A stretch of 64,000 bases of DNA from Cobetia marina (GCF_001720485.1 NZ_CP017114.1:2728001-2792000); one strand, 5' to 3'; counted from the first letter of the stretch, positions 8,863-17,581 are shown. Translations and numbers: made by a program. The notes: generated from the letters alone by a model not told the origin.

Positions 8863-9303
8863 ATGTCATTCACGACCCCCTCGCCCTTCCGAGCAGGCGC
8901 TTCACGCAAGACGCGCTACGGTGTCGGCATCGCCGCCGTGATGCTGGGCTGCCTGAGCCTGTCACCGGCCTATGCCTTCGACGAAATGAATACCGAGACG
9001 GGAGTCAGTGGTGCCGCTGCCTCCCAGCACTCCTCGAACGGCGAGCCGACCACCAGCCACTCCACGCGTACCGCTGAGGATTCCCGCGACAATGGGGCGA
9101 ACTACCAGCAGCACCAGCAGCCCGAGGCCAGCCAGCAATCCAAGGATGAGGCCAAGCGTCAGGTACAGAAAAGCCTCGATGGTGGGGATATCGGAAGCCA
9201 GGGGGGACGACATGCCAATACTGGCCAGGCCAAGCCGACCGAGAACTGGTTCGGCTGCCCACCTTCCGGCGGCAAGCAGACTGCCCAATGTGACGGCAAG
9301 TGA
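8863..9303 (+). CDS. Small secreted hypothetical protein
   Basis: 146 residues, not recognised. A basic N-terminus (ASRKTRYGVG) and hydrophobic stretch ending in SPAYAF give a clear Sec signal peptide of about 34 residues. The mature part is highly polar and rich in Ser, Gln, Asn, Thr and Gly (EPTTSHSTRTAEDSRDNG and QQHQQPEASQQSKDEAKRQ), so probably disordered. It ends in a compact FGCPPSGGKQTAQCDGK with two cysteines that could form a disulfide. AAAGGAG lies 8 bases before the ATG at 8863 and a terminator follows, so it is a genuine monocistronic gene. Function unknown. Confidence 0.65.
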   Translation: MSFTTPSPFRAGASRKTRYGVGIAAVMLGCLSLSPAYAFDEMNTETGVSGAAASQHSSNGEPTTSHSTRTAEDSRDNGANYQQHQQPEASQQSKDEAKRQVQKSLDGGDIGSQGGRHANTGQAKPTENWFGCPPSGGKQTAQCDGK

Positions 9304-9350
9304 TCGCCCGGGCTGAGCCCTCGCGCTAGACACGATTCCCGCGGATGAAA

Positions 9351-9388
9351 CAGGCCCCGCAACCCTTGGTTGCGGGGCCTGTTTCGTT
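9351..9388 (+). terminator. Rho-independent terminator
   Basis: A 14-bp perfect stem (CAGGCCCCGCAACC) with a 3-base loop is followed by TTTCGTT, 47 bases after the secreted-protein gene. Confidence 0.88.
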
Positions 9389-9507
9389 GCATGCACATGC
9401 GTGGGTGCAGGGCATGTGCATGGAAAGCAGTACACCGTTGCCACAATATGCAGCAACCGTGAAGTGATTACGAAAATCCCTTGATATTCAGGCAATTACG
9501 CAATCAA

Positions 9508-9524
9508 GTTGTCGAAACGACAAC
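9508..9524. promoter_or_regulatory. Candidate operator palindrome
   Basis: A perfect 7-bp inverted repeat with a 3-base spacer, of the size bound by TetR- or MarR-type dimers, about 210 bases upstream of the ene-reductase start. The regulator is not known. Confidence 0.35.
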
Positions 9525-9587
9525 ACTCTCCTTCCAGTGATCCCGCTTGTGACACCCCACCTCGGCAGGCACGATATATCGCATACA

Positions 9588-9605
9588 GATGATCCGTCGA
9601 TCATC
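9588..9605. promoter_or_regulatory. Candidate operator palindrome
   Basis: GATGATC repeated in inverted form around CGTC, about 130 bases upstream of the oxidoreductase start. It could be an operator or a leader hairpin. Confidence 0.3.
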
Positions 9606-9734
9606 CCTCAAGGCCACTGCACGGCGTCTGCATGACGCCAGCACTGCATCGATTTCCGTCTTGTTCAGTACGCAGTCAGTGCAGGTCCCACGACCGGATA
9701 CGACAGCGGAGTCATCTCCGCAGGAGAGTTACGC

Positions 9735-10898
9735 ATGACAGACACCAAGACACTGTTCACCGCTCACACGCTTGGCGAGCTTGAGCTTCGCAATCGCCTG
9801 GTGCTCGCGCCGATGACCCGTACCAGCGCCCAGGAGGATGGCCTGGTCCACTTCGACATGGTCGATTACTACCGCGATTTCGCGCGCGGCGATTTCTCGT
9901 TGTTGGTCACCGAGGGCCTGTACACCGATGAGGCCTTCAGCCAGGGCTACGCCAATCAGCCGGGACTGGCCACTCAGGCCCAGCAGGACAGCTGGCGCCC
10001 GGTGGTCGAGGCCGTGCATCAACAAGGCGGCCGACTCATCGCCCAGTTGATGCATGCCGGCGCCCAGACTCAGCACAACCGCTTCAAGGATGAGGTGGTC
10101 GCGCCCTCAGAGAGCCGGGCCAGTGGCGAGATGCTCAGCTTCTACGGCGGCTCCGGCCCCTTCCCGCTGGCTCGCGAGATCAGCGAATCGGAGATTCACG
10201 AGGCCATCACCGGCTTTGCCACCAGCGCTCGCCTGGCCAAGGAAGCTGGCTTTGACGGGGTCGAGCTGCACGGTGCCAACGGCTACCTGATCCACCAGTT
10301 CATCAGTGAGCGCTTCAACCAGCGCGACGATGCCTGGGGCGGCGATGCCACTGCCCGGCTGGCCTTCCCGCTCGCGGTGATCCGCAGTGTGCGTGAGGCC
10401 GTCGGCGACGACTTCCCACTCGGCATGCGGCTGTCACAGGGCACCGTGACCGAGCCGGATCTCCGCTGGGCCGGTGGACCTGACGCGGCTCGTGCGCGCT
10501 TCTCGCACCTGATCGAGGCTGGCCTGGACTTCCTGCACCTGACGGGTGGCGATGTCGCCGCGCCCGCCTTCCCCGAGGCAGCGAATGCTGACGAGCGCTC
10601 GCTGAGCCTGACGGCGCTTGCCGACCAATCGCGCAAGGCACTGGAGTCAGACATCACGCTGATCACCAATGGCGGCGTGGACAGCCCCGAGAAGGCAGTG
10701 GCAGCGCTTGAGCACGCCGACCTGGTCGCGATCGGGCGTTCGGCACTGGCCAATCACGACTGGCCCAAGCGCGTGAAACGCGACACCTGCCTGACGCCCT
10801 TCGACTTCGCGATGCTGTCTCCATTGGCCACCCTGGCCAACGAGGAAGACTGGCGCATCGCCAACGACAAGCCGGCCAACTGCGAAGGTCGCTGCTGA
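9735..10898 (+). CDS. NADH:flavin oxidoreductase, old yellow enzyme family
   Basis: A 387-residue FMN enzyme with a TIM-barrel fold that reduces activated C=C bonds using NAD(P)H. Visible family motifs are RNRLVLAPMTR near residue 20, the GGRLIAQLMHAG strand, FDGVELHGANGYLIHQFIS (central), and NGGVDSP with AIGRSALANHDW near the end, which bind the FMN phosphate. It ends in a cysteine (CEGRC). GGAGAG precedes the ATG. It is followed by a strong terminator shared with the converging LPS operon. Physiological substrate unknown; electrophile detoxification is the usual guess. Confidence 0.88.
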   Translation: MTDTKTLFTAHTLGELELRNRLVLAPMTRTSAQEDGLVHFDMVDYYRDFARGDFSLLVTEGLYTDEAFSQGYANQPGLATQAQQDSWRPVVEAVHQQGGRLIAQLMHAGAQTQHNRFKDEVVAPSESRASGEMLSFYGGSGPFPLAREISESEIHEAITGFATSARLAKEAGFDGVELHGANGYLIHQFISERFNQRDDAWGGDATARLAFPLAVIRSVREAVGDDFPLGMRLSQGTVTEPDLRWAGGPDAARARFSHLIEAGLDFLHLTGGDVAAPAFPEAANADERSLSLTALADQSRKALESDITLITNGGVDSPEKAVAALEHADLVAIGRSALANHDWPKRVKRDTCLTPFDFAMLSPLATLANEEDWRIANDKPANCEGRC

Positions 10899-10918
10899 TG
10901 TCGGCAGACTGAAGCAGG

Positions 10919-10959
10919 ACGCAGCGGGCCCCGCCACTCAGTGGCGGGGCCCGCTGCGT
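10919..10959. terminator. Strong convergent terminator hairpin
   Basis: An 18-20-bp perfect stem (ACGCAGCGGGCCCCGCCACT and its complement) lies between the converging oxidoreductase and epimerase genes. T-tracts are poor, but the stem is very stable. Confidence 0.75.
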
Positions 10960-10969
10960 TGGAAACCCG

Positions 10970-12139
10970 TCAAGCCTTGAAGGGCGCTTCTGCACTGAAG
11001 GCCAGCCCCGCCGATGCCGGCGGTCTGATGCTCGTCATGCCGCGCAAGGTGCTCAAGTGCTGCGCCGTCAGTCCCCTCGCGGCTTCCGACGCCTCGTGCT
11101 CTCGCTCATCCTGCGTCTCGCTCAGCAGCGACGGATAGTGCCGCGCCCACTCGGCCAGCTCCTCAAGCCCCGTGGCAAGACTGACCGTGGGCCGAAAGCC
11201 GGTCAGCGCCTGGAGTGCCGAGGTGTCAGCCCAGGTGCGCTCGACATCGCCCGGCTGCATCGGCAGCAGACGTCTGCGGGCCGTGATGCACAGCGCCGCT
11301 TCCAGTCCGTTGATGAAATCTCCCAGCGCGATGGGCTCGCCACGGCCGAGATTGAGCACCCGTGACGGTGCCGCGCTGGACACCTGAGCGGGTGGCAGCG
11401 GCATGAGACGGAAGATGCCCTCCACGATGTCACTGACATGAGTGAAGTCACGTGCCATCTGCCCCCGGTTGTAGACATCGATCACCTCACCGGCCAGCAG
11501 CTTGCGCGCGAATCGCAGCGGCGCCATGTCCGGTCGGCCACGCGCGCCATAGACGGTGAAGAAACGCAGCCCCGTCACCGGCATGCCATAGAGGTGCGAG
11601 TAACTGTAGGCCATCAGCTCATTGGCTCGCTTGGTGGCGGCATACAGCGACAGCGGCCGCTCCCCCACCTGGGCTTCCTGCAGAGGCTGAGCGGCGTCAT
11701 CCCCGTAGACGGAGCTGCTGGAGGCGTAGAGCAGATGACTCGGACGCGCGGCACGGCACGCCTCGAGAAGATTGACGAAGCCGACCAGATTGCTGTCGAC
11801 GTAATCGAAGGGCTGGCTGATGGAATGCCGCACCCCGGCCTGGGCGGCCAGGTTGACGACCACCTCGAAGCCCTCGTCCTTGATCAAGGCGAGCAACGCC
11901 TCGCGCTCGACCAGATCCAGCGGCACGAAGCGGAAACTGCCCGGCCGGCGGCCATCGCCGCACTCTCCCGCACACTGGCTGGCCAGCGTCTCGAGGCGCG
12001 CCAGACGATGCCTCTTCAGCGCCAGCGGATAATAGGGATTGAGGTTGTCGAGTCCGACGACCTGCATGCCTTCCTGCAAAAGGCGCTCGCACAGCGCGGC
12101 GCCGATGAAGCCTGCGGCTCCCGTGACCAGAATCTTCAT
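10970..12139 (-). CDS. NAD-dependent epimerase, UDP-glucuronate 4-epimerase-like
   Basis: A 389-residue extended-SDR enzyme. TGAAGFIG (residues 6-13) is the NAD-binding loop, SSSVYG (141-146) is typical of sugar epimerases and Tyr166/Lys170 (YAATK) are catalytic. NLNPYY and RFFTVYGARGRPDMA are the pattern of UDP-glucuronate 4-epimerases, which make UDP-galacturonate. About 50 residues after the normal end are polar and unlike the family (from SLLSETQDERE onward). The ATG overlaps the stop of the upstream glycosyltransferase (ATGA). It is the last gene of a five-gene operon and would supply the activated uronic acid to it. The exact substrate is inferred. Confidence 0.8.
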   Translation of the reverse strand: MKILVTGAAGFIGAALCERLLQEGMQVVGLDNLNPYYPLALKRHRLARLETLASQCAGECGDGRRPGSFRFVPLDLVEREALLALIKDEGFEVVVNLAAQAGVRHSISQPFDYVDSNLVGFVNLLEACRAARPSHLLYASSSSVYGDDAAQPLQEAQVGERPLSLYAATKRANELMAYSYSHLYGMPVTGLRFFTVYGARGRPDMAPLRFARKLLAGEVIDVYNRGQMARDFTHVSDIVEGIFRLMPLPPAQVSSAAPSRVLNLGRGEPIALGDFINGLEAALCITARRRLLPMQPGDVERTWADTSALQALTGFRPTVSLATGLEELAEWARHYPSLLSETQDEREHEASEAARGLTAQHLSTLRGMTSIRPPASAGLAFSAEAPFKA

Positions 12140-14097
12140 GCTCGTTGTCTCTCCTGCGCGGACATGTCCCGCTTTGATGACGCGGACGGCAAGCCGCCCA
12201 ACGCCGCTGCGGGAATCGTCATCACTCGATGGCGTCCCTGATGGAAGATCCGTGAGGTATCCGCCTTGCCATCCGCTGCCGCCTGACACCAGTCGCGCAT
12301 GCCGGCCAGCGGGCCTTGCGTGCCTGGCAGACGCAGACACTTCTCCGCCTCGATCACCAGCCAGCCATCCGGATGCGCCGCCTGCCAGGCGCTAAGCGAC
12401 CCCGCATCCCGCGTGAGCGTCTCCAGTGGCCGGGTCAGACGGCCGGTGAATTGCCAGGTCGCTTGATAGTCCCAGCCGACGACAGCCACCTGCTGGCCAG
12501 CCTGCTGTCGGCCATTGATCCATTGCGCGATGGCGGTCTGATCCAGATGCGGCCACAGCGGGCGCAATGTCAGGCTCAACAGACAGGTCACCAGCAACAC
12601 GCTGCCCAGCACCAGACGGCGCTGCGCATTCAGGACGCCGTCGTAACGGGCCTGCACACCCGACACCTGACGCGCACTGATTGGCCCTGACATCGCGCTG
12701 GACGGCCACAGGCCTGACATCAATGCCAGCAAGCCTGCGCCAGCCAGGAAACTCGACAGGCTGGCACTGCTTGAGGCCACCAGTGCAGAGTCCGCCGACC
12801 ATCGTGCAAGGCCTGTCGGCGCCAGTGACGGCATCACGATGACCGCCAGTGCCAGACTGGCAACGCCCAGTCCACCGCTTGTCATCGCCAGCAGCCGCAG
12901 CGCCCCATGAGCCGGTGGCTGACGAAGCGCCGCCCAGGCCAGCAACAGGCTCAGCGGCACCAGCAGCGGCATCAGGTAATGCACCTGCTTGCCGGAGATG
13001 AGCGAGAAGATCAGCAGGCCACTCAGCGCCCAGACGCGTCCCAGCCTCAGCAATGGCTGCTCGGCCGTCGGCCGCTGGGCAATCGAGGCCAGAAACCCTT
13101 CCAGCAGCAGACGCGGACGCAGGCTGAACGGGAAGATCAACACCACAAGCCATGGCAGATACCACCACAGCGGCCGCGCATGATCCTGCGCGGCGACGAC
13201 CCGATGCGCCGTCTGCCCCCACAGCAGGTCCTCCACGTAGCTGGCCGGCCCGGTGATGACGGCGGGCAGCAACCACACGCACAGCACCACGAGCCCCAGC
13301 AGCAGACTCATTCCCCAGCCGCGCCACTCGCCGGCCCAGACCTGGCGGGCCTTCGCCTGAGTCCACCAGGGGCGCGAGCCGACCACCACAGCAAACCACA
13401 ACAGCGCCACCGGCCCCTTGGCCAGCAGGGCAAGTCCCAGCCACAGCCCACTCTCCGCCACCGCCTTCCAAGGCAAGGGCTGAGCCCCCAGCGGCGAACA
13501 CCAGGGCCGCAGCGCCCCCAGCAGACAGGTGGTCAGCAGTACATCGAACATCAAGGCCTGGCTGTAGAGCATCCACATCAGGCAACCGGCGAGCGTCCAG
13601 CGGGTCAGAGAGACCCACTGCTCACGCACCTGCCATTCATCGCCCTCCCCCGCGGCCACCGGCCACAGGGTGCGAGCGACACGTCCCAGCTGCCAGATCC
13701 CCAGCAGACTGACCAGCGGCATCAGCACTTTCGGCCAGACTTCATTGACCCCTAAGACCGCCCAGCCAGCGTGGATCAACCAGAACAACAGCACCGGCTT
13801 GTCCGCGTAGGGAGCGCCATTCATGCTCGAGACGAACCAGTGACCGGAATGCCACATCTCCCACGCCACCGAGACATAGCGGGTTTCATCGATGGGCAGA
13901 TAGGGTCGCGCCAGCGCTCCTGCCATCAGCAAAGTCAGCCACAGTGCCCAGCACAGCCGCTCGCTGGCACACAGGTTGGCCCCTGAGCTGACGGCGCTTC
14001 CGGCCAGCGCCATCGCCTTGCGCCAGCGGCCAGCCCGGGTGGCGGGCTCCGTCTCGCTGCGCTTGATCACACGTGAGCGGGGTGTCTGACGTTTCAT
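12136..14097 (-). CDS. GT39/ArnT-like integral membrane glycosyltransferase (second copy)
   Basis: 653 residues with about 12 hydrophobic helices and a C-terminal periplasmic part. LPIDETRYVSVAWEMW after the first helix contains the DE pair of ArnT/PMT-type GT-C transferases, followed by NGAPYADKPVLLFWL. These enzymes move a sugar from an undecaprenyl-phosphate carrier onto lipid A or other periplasmic acceptors. About 45 basic residues precede the first helix, so the N-terminus is longer than usual. Four-base overlaps (ATGA) join it to the genes on both sides. The sugar is inferred from the operon to be a uronic acid rather than aminoarabinose, since arnA and arnB are absent here. Confidence 0.8.
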   Translation of the reverse strand: MKRQTPRSRVIKRSETEPATRAGRWRKAMALAGSAVSSGANLCASERLCWALWLTLLMAGALARPYLPIDETRYVSVAWEMWHSGHWFVSSMNGAPYADKPVLLFWLIHAGWAVLGVNEVWPKVLMPLVSLLGIWQLGRVARTLWPVAAGEGDEWQVREQWVSLTRWTLAGCLMWMLYSQALMFDVLLTTCLLGALRPWCSPLGAQPLPWKAVAESGLWLGLALLAKGPVALLWFAVVVGSRPWWTQAKARQVWAGEWRGWGMSLLLGLVVLCVWLLPAVITGPASYVEDLLWGQTAHRVVAAQDHARPLWWYLPWLVVLIFPFSLRPRLLLEGFLASIAQRPTAEQPLLRLGRVWALSGLLIFSLISGKQVHYLMPLLVPLSLLLAWAALRQPPAHGALRLLAMTSGGLGVASLALAVIVMPSLAPTGLARWSADSALVASSSASLSSFLAGAGLLALMSGLWPSSAMSGPISARQVSGVQARYDGVLNAQRRLVLGSVLLVTCLLSLTLRPLWPHLDQTAIAQWINGRQQAGQQVAVVGWDYQATWQFTGRLTRPLETLTRDAGSLSAWQAAHPDGWLVIEAEKCLRLPGTQGPLAGMRDWCQAAADGKADTSRIFHQGRHRVMTIPAAALGGLPSASSKRDMSAQERQRA

Positions 14098-15893
14098 GGG
14101 CGGGCCTCCGTCATCACGTCATGGCGCCCGGGGAGACCGATCAACCGCGCCGCCTCCTCGGAGACCGAGGTCGGCGCCAGATACATCGGCGCGGCATCGG
14201 CATCGCCACGACACGCCAGCGCCGCTCCTCCGGGCAGCAGGGCCCAATGTTCATCCGGTTCACTCAGCGTGATGGCCTGCGTCGCCTCCAGGCAGGCATG
14301 CCGCTTGAGCATCCCGGGAGTCATCAGGGCCCAGCGATGCTGCGGCGCCGCTTGCAGCCAGGCATACAGCCGCGAGAACTGGTCCGCCTCCGACGTCTTG
14401 TAGCCGAAGTGCCATAGCGGCTGGCGCGCCTGCAGGAGGTACTGCTCCCGGAAGTCAGGGATCGCCAGCGCCTGGTGATCACTTTGCTCGGCGACCTGAG
14501 CCATCAGTGCCGCCGGATTGCGCACCGGGTCCATCAGTCGCGCACCCCAGGTCCCCCACAGGACCCAGAAGACCACCAGCCAGCTGCCCAGCGCGAGCAG
14601 GCCACCGCGCGGTTTCCACCATGCGCACAGCGCCACGCCAGCCCCTCCCAGAAGCCCCCACCATCCCCAGGGCACCAGGCCTTCCTGCTCGGCAAGCCTC
14701 GTCAATGCCGGAAGTCCAGCGGCCCCCAGCAGTGCCGCGCCCAGAAAGATGCCGGCAAGTCCCGCGCACAGCACGAAGGCCAGCCAGGCGACATGCCGCT
14801 TTCTGGACAGGCCGGGCAACAAGGGCGCCAGACCGACCACCAGCAGCGGCAGCGCCGGCAGGAGGTAGACGCCCCGCTTGCCGGGAGACAGCGAGAAGAA
14901 CACCACGATCAAGACCGCACCGCTCAACGGCAGCCAGACGCGCAGATCACGACGCCACAAGCGGGTGGCGAGTGCCTTCGGCCACCAGGGCAGCGTCAAC
15001 AGCAGCGGCATCCACGCCCAGGGAATCACCTGGGTCAGGAAGTAGTGCCAGGGCTTGAGGTGGTGCCAGCTGTCGGCGTAGCGCTCGGCGGTCTGCTTGA
15101 GCAGGATATTGTCGCGATAGGCTGCCAGCTCCGGGTCGGCAGAGAGCAGCGACATCACCAGCATCGGCCCGACCCAGGCCAGTGGTGCTGCCAGCAACCA
15201 GCAGAGCCCGATCAACAGCTCACGCCAGGACAGCTGACCGGCACGCTGGCCACCACTGCGCCAGCGCGACGCTCGGCGCATGGCCAGCAGCCAGAACGGC
15301 AACATCAGGAGCGGCAGGAAGCCGACTCCCTTGGTGATGATGCCCAGCCCCATCGCGAAACAGCCAAGATGGAAGTAGCGCACACCATCATCGAGCAGTG
15401 CATGGCGCAGCATCCCCCAGCAGCCAAGCATGATGAAGGCGGTGACCAGCATGTCGATCTGCGCGGTACGTGCCTGCAGCACGAACTGCAGCGTGGCGAT
15501 CAGCCACAGGCCGGCGATGAAGGCGACGCGCTTCCCGTGCAGGCGACGGATCAGGTCCACGCTCAGCGCCAGCGTCACCACCCCGGCGCCCAGCGACGGC
15601 AAGGCGAAGCCGATGCGAATGTCGCCACTCACGCCGGTGGCCAGGCCACTGAGCCACATGAAGATCGGCGGCTTGTCGGGATAAAGCTCTCCCCCGCGAT
15701 GCGGCAGCCACCAGTGGCCGGTGACCCACATCTCGAGACCGTTGAGCGCGAAGCGTGGCTCATCCGCCGGCCAGGGCATGCGCATGCCGAGCCCGATGGC
15801 CGACACCAGCAGATACAGCAGCGCAAGGCTCCACCAGGGGTGACGGGCGAGGCGTTGATAGAGACGGGCTTGAAACATCGTCGTCATGCGCAC
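14094..15893 (-). CDS. GT39/ArnT-like integral membrane glycosyltransferase (first copy)
   Basis: 599 residues, again a GT-C fold: MPWPADEPRFALNGLEMW holds the DE motif, followed by GGELYPDKPPIFMWL and ARTAQIDMLVTAF. About 11 helices and a soluble C-terminal segment of some 150 residues. It is clearly a paralogue of the downstream gene but diverged, so the two may attach the same sugar at different sites or in series. It overlaps the LpxB-N-domain gene by ten bases and the second GT39 gene by four. Acts on the periplasmic side of the inner membrane. Confidence 0.82.
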   Translation of the reverse strand: MRMTTMFQARLYQRLARHPWWSLALLYLLVSAIGLGMRMPWPADEPRFALNGLEMWVTGHWWLPHRGGELYPDKPPIFMWLSGLATGVSGDIRIGFALPSLGAGVVTLALSVDLIRRLHGKRVAFIAGLWLIATLQFVLQARTAQIDMLVTAFIMLGCWGMLRHALLDDGVRYFHLGCFAMGLGIITKGVGFLPLLMLPFWLLAMRRASRWRSGGQRAGQLSWRELLIGLCWLLAAPLAWVGPMLVMSLLSADPELAAYRDNILLKQTAERYADSWHHLKPWHYFLTQVIPWAWMPLLLTLPWWPKALATRLWRRDLRVWLPLSGAVLIVVFFSLSPGKRGVYLLPALPLLVVGLAPLLPGLSRKRHVAWLAFVLCAGLAGIFLGAALLGAAGLPALTRLAEQEGLVPWGWWGLLGGAGVALCAWWKPRGGLLALGSWLVVFWVLWGTWGARLMDPVRNPAALMAQVAEQSDHQALAIPDFREQYLLQARQPLWHFGYKTSEADQFSRLYAWLQAAPQHRWALMTPGMLKRHACLEATQAITLSEPDEHWALLPGGAALACRGDADAAPMYLAPTSVSEEAARLIGLPGRHDVMTEARP

Positions 15894-16357
15894 GATGCCT
15901 TGTGCCGAGCACTTCGTGCCTCGAGTCGCGCCACCTCATGGGTGAGTCGGGCATTCTCCTCCGCGAGTCGAGCGTGCTCGGCCCGCAGCCGACTATCGCC
16001 TGCCGCGAGGAGTGAGCCCTCCGGCTCGCGGGCCTTTGAGGAAGCGGTGGGCTTCTCGACGCTCGATACATCCACACTGGCCGCCTGCTGGCGTGAGGCG
16101 CGGTCCCGCTTGATCAGGCTCAGGTTGCGCAGATAGATGAGGAGTCCGGCCCCCTGGCCGGCGATGAACACCGGGTCCTGGCGGTGGATGGCATACGCCA
16201 GCAAGGTCATGCCACCTGCCAGCGAGAACCACCAGAAGGCGCGCGGCACGATGGAACGACGCGCCTTCTCGCTGGCCAGCCACTGGATGATGAAGCGCGC
16301 CGAGAACAGCGCCTGACCACCGAAGCCGAGGGCCACCCACCACGGATTGACATCCAT
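15884..16357 (-). CDS. LpxB N-terminal-domain (LAB_N) membrane protein with coiled-coil tail
   Basis: 157 residues. Residues 1-80 are three short hydrophobic helices with the LAB_N pattern (FSARFIIQWLASEK, SIVPRAFWWFSLAGG, GQGAGLLIYLRNLSLI). This domain is found alone next to DPM-like GT2 and ArnT-like genes, where it is thought to aid carrier-linked sugar transfer or flipping. The last 70 residues are charged, with a heptad-like stretch (LRAEHARLAEENARLTHEVARLE) that should form a coiled coil; this tail is unusual for the family. Its start overlaps the GT2 stop (TGATG). Confidence 0.78.
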   Translation of the reverse strand: MDVNPWWVALGFGGQALFSARFIIQWLASEKARRSIVPRAFWWFSLAGGMTLLAYAIHRQDPVFIAGQGAGLLIYLRNLSLIKRDRASRQQAASVDVSSVEKPTASSKAREPEGSLLAAGDSRLRAEHARLAEENARLTHEVARLEARSARHKASCA

Positions 16358-17328
16358 CAGTGTGCTCCCCGCGCCACGCCGGCGTGAGGTGTGGCGATGC
16401 CAGAGAGATCGACCGCCCCAGTCGCCCTGCCGGTATCGATCCCCGACATGTCTCTGACGGCATGTTCGCCGACTTCCGATACATCACGGCTTCTGCATGC
16501 GGGATGGAGCGCGACCTCCAGCGGCGACAACGTCTCACTGACGGCATTGCCGGAGAGATTCTGCAGCGGCGAGGGCAGGCGCGAGCGACGCACCAGCCAC
16601 ATCACGCCGATGATGTCGCTGATGCCGACCCACAATCGATCGAAGAAGCCGTACTTGGAAACCCCGGCGACACGCTCACGATGGCGTACCGGCAAGGACT
16701 GCACCTTGCCGCCCTGGGCCCGCACCAGCGCAGGCAGGAAACGGTGCATGTGATCGAAATACGGCAGACGCAGGAAGACGTCACGACGTGTGACCTTGAT
16801 GCCGCAGCCGGTATCCGGCGTATCGTCATGCAGCAGCGCCTGGCGGATGGCATTGGCCAGTCGGGAGGACACGCGCTTGACGGCGTCATCGCGGCGTTCG
16901 GTGCGATGCCCCGCCACCATGTCCAGTCCCTCGAGACTGGCCAGTGACAGCATGTCCGGCAGGTCTGCCGGGTCGTTCTGGCCATCACCATCCAGGGTCG
17001 CCAGCCATTCGCCACGCGCCAGACGTGCGGCCTGCCACAAAGAGGTGCTCTGCCCGAAACTGGTGTCATGGTGATAGGGACGCAGCCGCGAATCTTCCAG
17101 GGCTGCCTGCGTGAGCCAGCGCCAGCTGTCATCGCTGGAGCCATCATCGACCACGATGATCTCGTAACGCCGACCGGCGAGTGCCGCATGCACCTCGGCG
17201 ATCAGCTTCGGCAGGTTGTCTCGCTCATCACGCCCGGGTATCAGCACCGAAATCCCCTCGCTCGAGGAATCCTCCTGCGCTGACACCTGCGGTGAGCTGG
17301 GGGTGGGCATTGCGGTTGAGGACGGCAT
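16357..17328 (-). CDS. GT2 glycosyltransferase, polyprenyl-phosphate sugar synthase (DPM1/ArnC-like)
   Basis: 323 residues. GISVLIPGRDERDNLPKL and IIVVDDGSSDDSW begin the GT-A domain, DGDGQND is the metal-binding DxD region and DTGCGIKV is typical of dolichol-phosphate-mannose-type synthases. It would load a sugar nucleotide onto undecaprenyl phosphate at the cytoplasmic face. One hydrophobic or amphipathic helix (DRLWVGISDIIGVMWLV) follows, then a polar tail of about 70 residues without recognised domain. The ATG at 17328 has CAGGAG 7 bases upstream; earlier in-frame starts lack one. It is the first gene of the operon 17328-10970. Confidence 0.82.
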   Translation of the reverse strand: MPSSTAMPTPSSPQVSAQEDSSSEGISVLIPGRDERDNLPKLIAEVHAALAGRRYEIIVVDDGSSDDSWRWLTQAALEDSRLRPYHHDTSFGQSTSLWQAARLARGEWLATLDGDGQNDPADLPDMLSLASLEGLDMVAGHRTERRDDAVKRVSSRLANAIRQALLHDDTPDTGCGIKVTRRDVFLRLPYFDHMHRFLPALVRAQGGKVQSLPVRHRERVAGVSKYGFFDRLWVGISDIIGVMWLVRRSRLPSPLQNLSGNAVSETLSPLEVALHPACRSRDVSEVGEHAVRDMSGIDTGRATGAVDLSGIATPHAGVARGAH

Positions 17329-17481
17329 GGAACGGCTCCTGGCGAGGATGGGGCGGAGAACATGACGGCCAGTTGCCGATGCCCCTGTTGATCTGGGCAG
17401 GCCGGCCGCGCGTTGCAGCAGAGACTGCGCGCGAACCATTAAGACAGCATTAAGTGAGGCTCAGATGACACCCGCCAATGC

Positions 17482-17518
17482 AGAAAGCCCCCGTCGCGCG
17501 GGGCGACGAGGGCTTCCT
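17482..17518 (-). terminator. Terminator after rlmF
   Basis: Read on the minus strand, a stem of AAGCCCTCGTCGC pairing with GCGACGGGGGCTT is followed by TCT. It separates rlmF from the LPS operon on the same strand. Confidence 0.75.
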
Positions 17519-17581
17519 CAAGGGTCCATGATGCTGCCGAAGACTGTGCTGCAAAGGCCTCGGCGAGAGCCGGCGTCAAGG

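Larger units (their letters stand above)
9304..9734. other. Long leader/regulatory region upstream of the oxidoreductase gene
   Basis: After the terminator at 9351-9388 there is no gene. Three palindromes suggest operators: GTTGTCG-AAA-CGACAAC at 9508-9524, CGATATATCG at 9572-9581, and GATGATC-CGTC-GATCATC at 9588-9605. Confidence 0.5.

Noticed and set aside
14475..16136. Long plus-strand open frame (about 550 codons) opposite the GT39 operon
   Set aside because: It is Gln/Arg/Pro-rich, has no domain and mirrors the high-GC codon pattern of the real minus-strand genes, which carry clear motifs and coupled starts.
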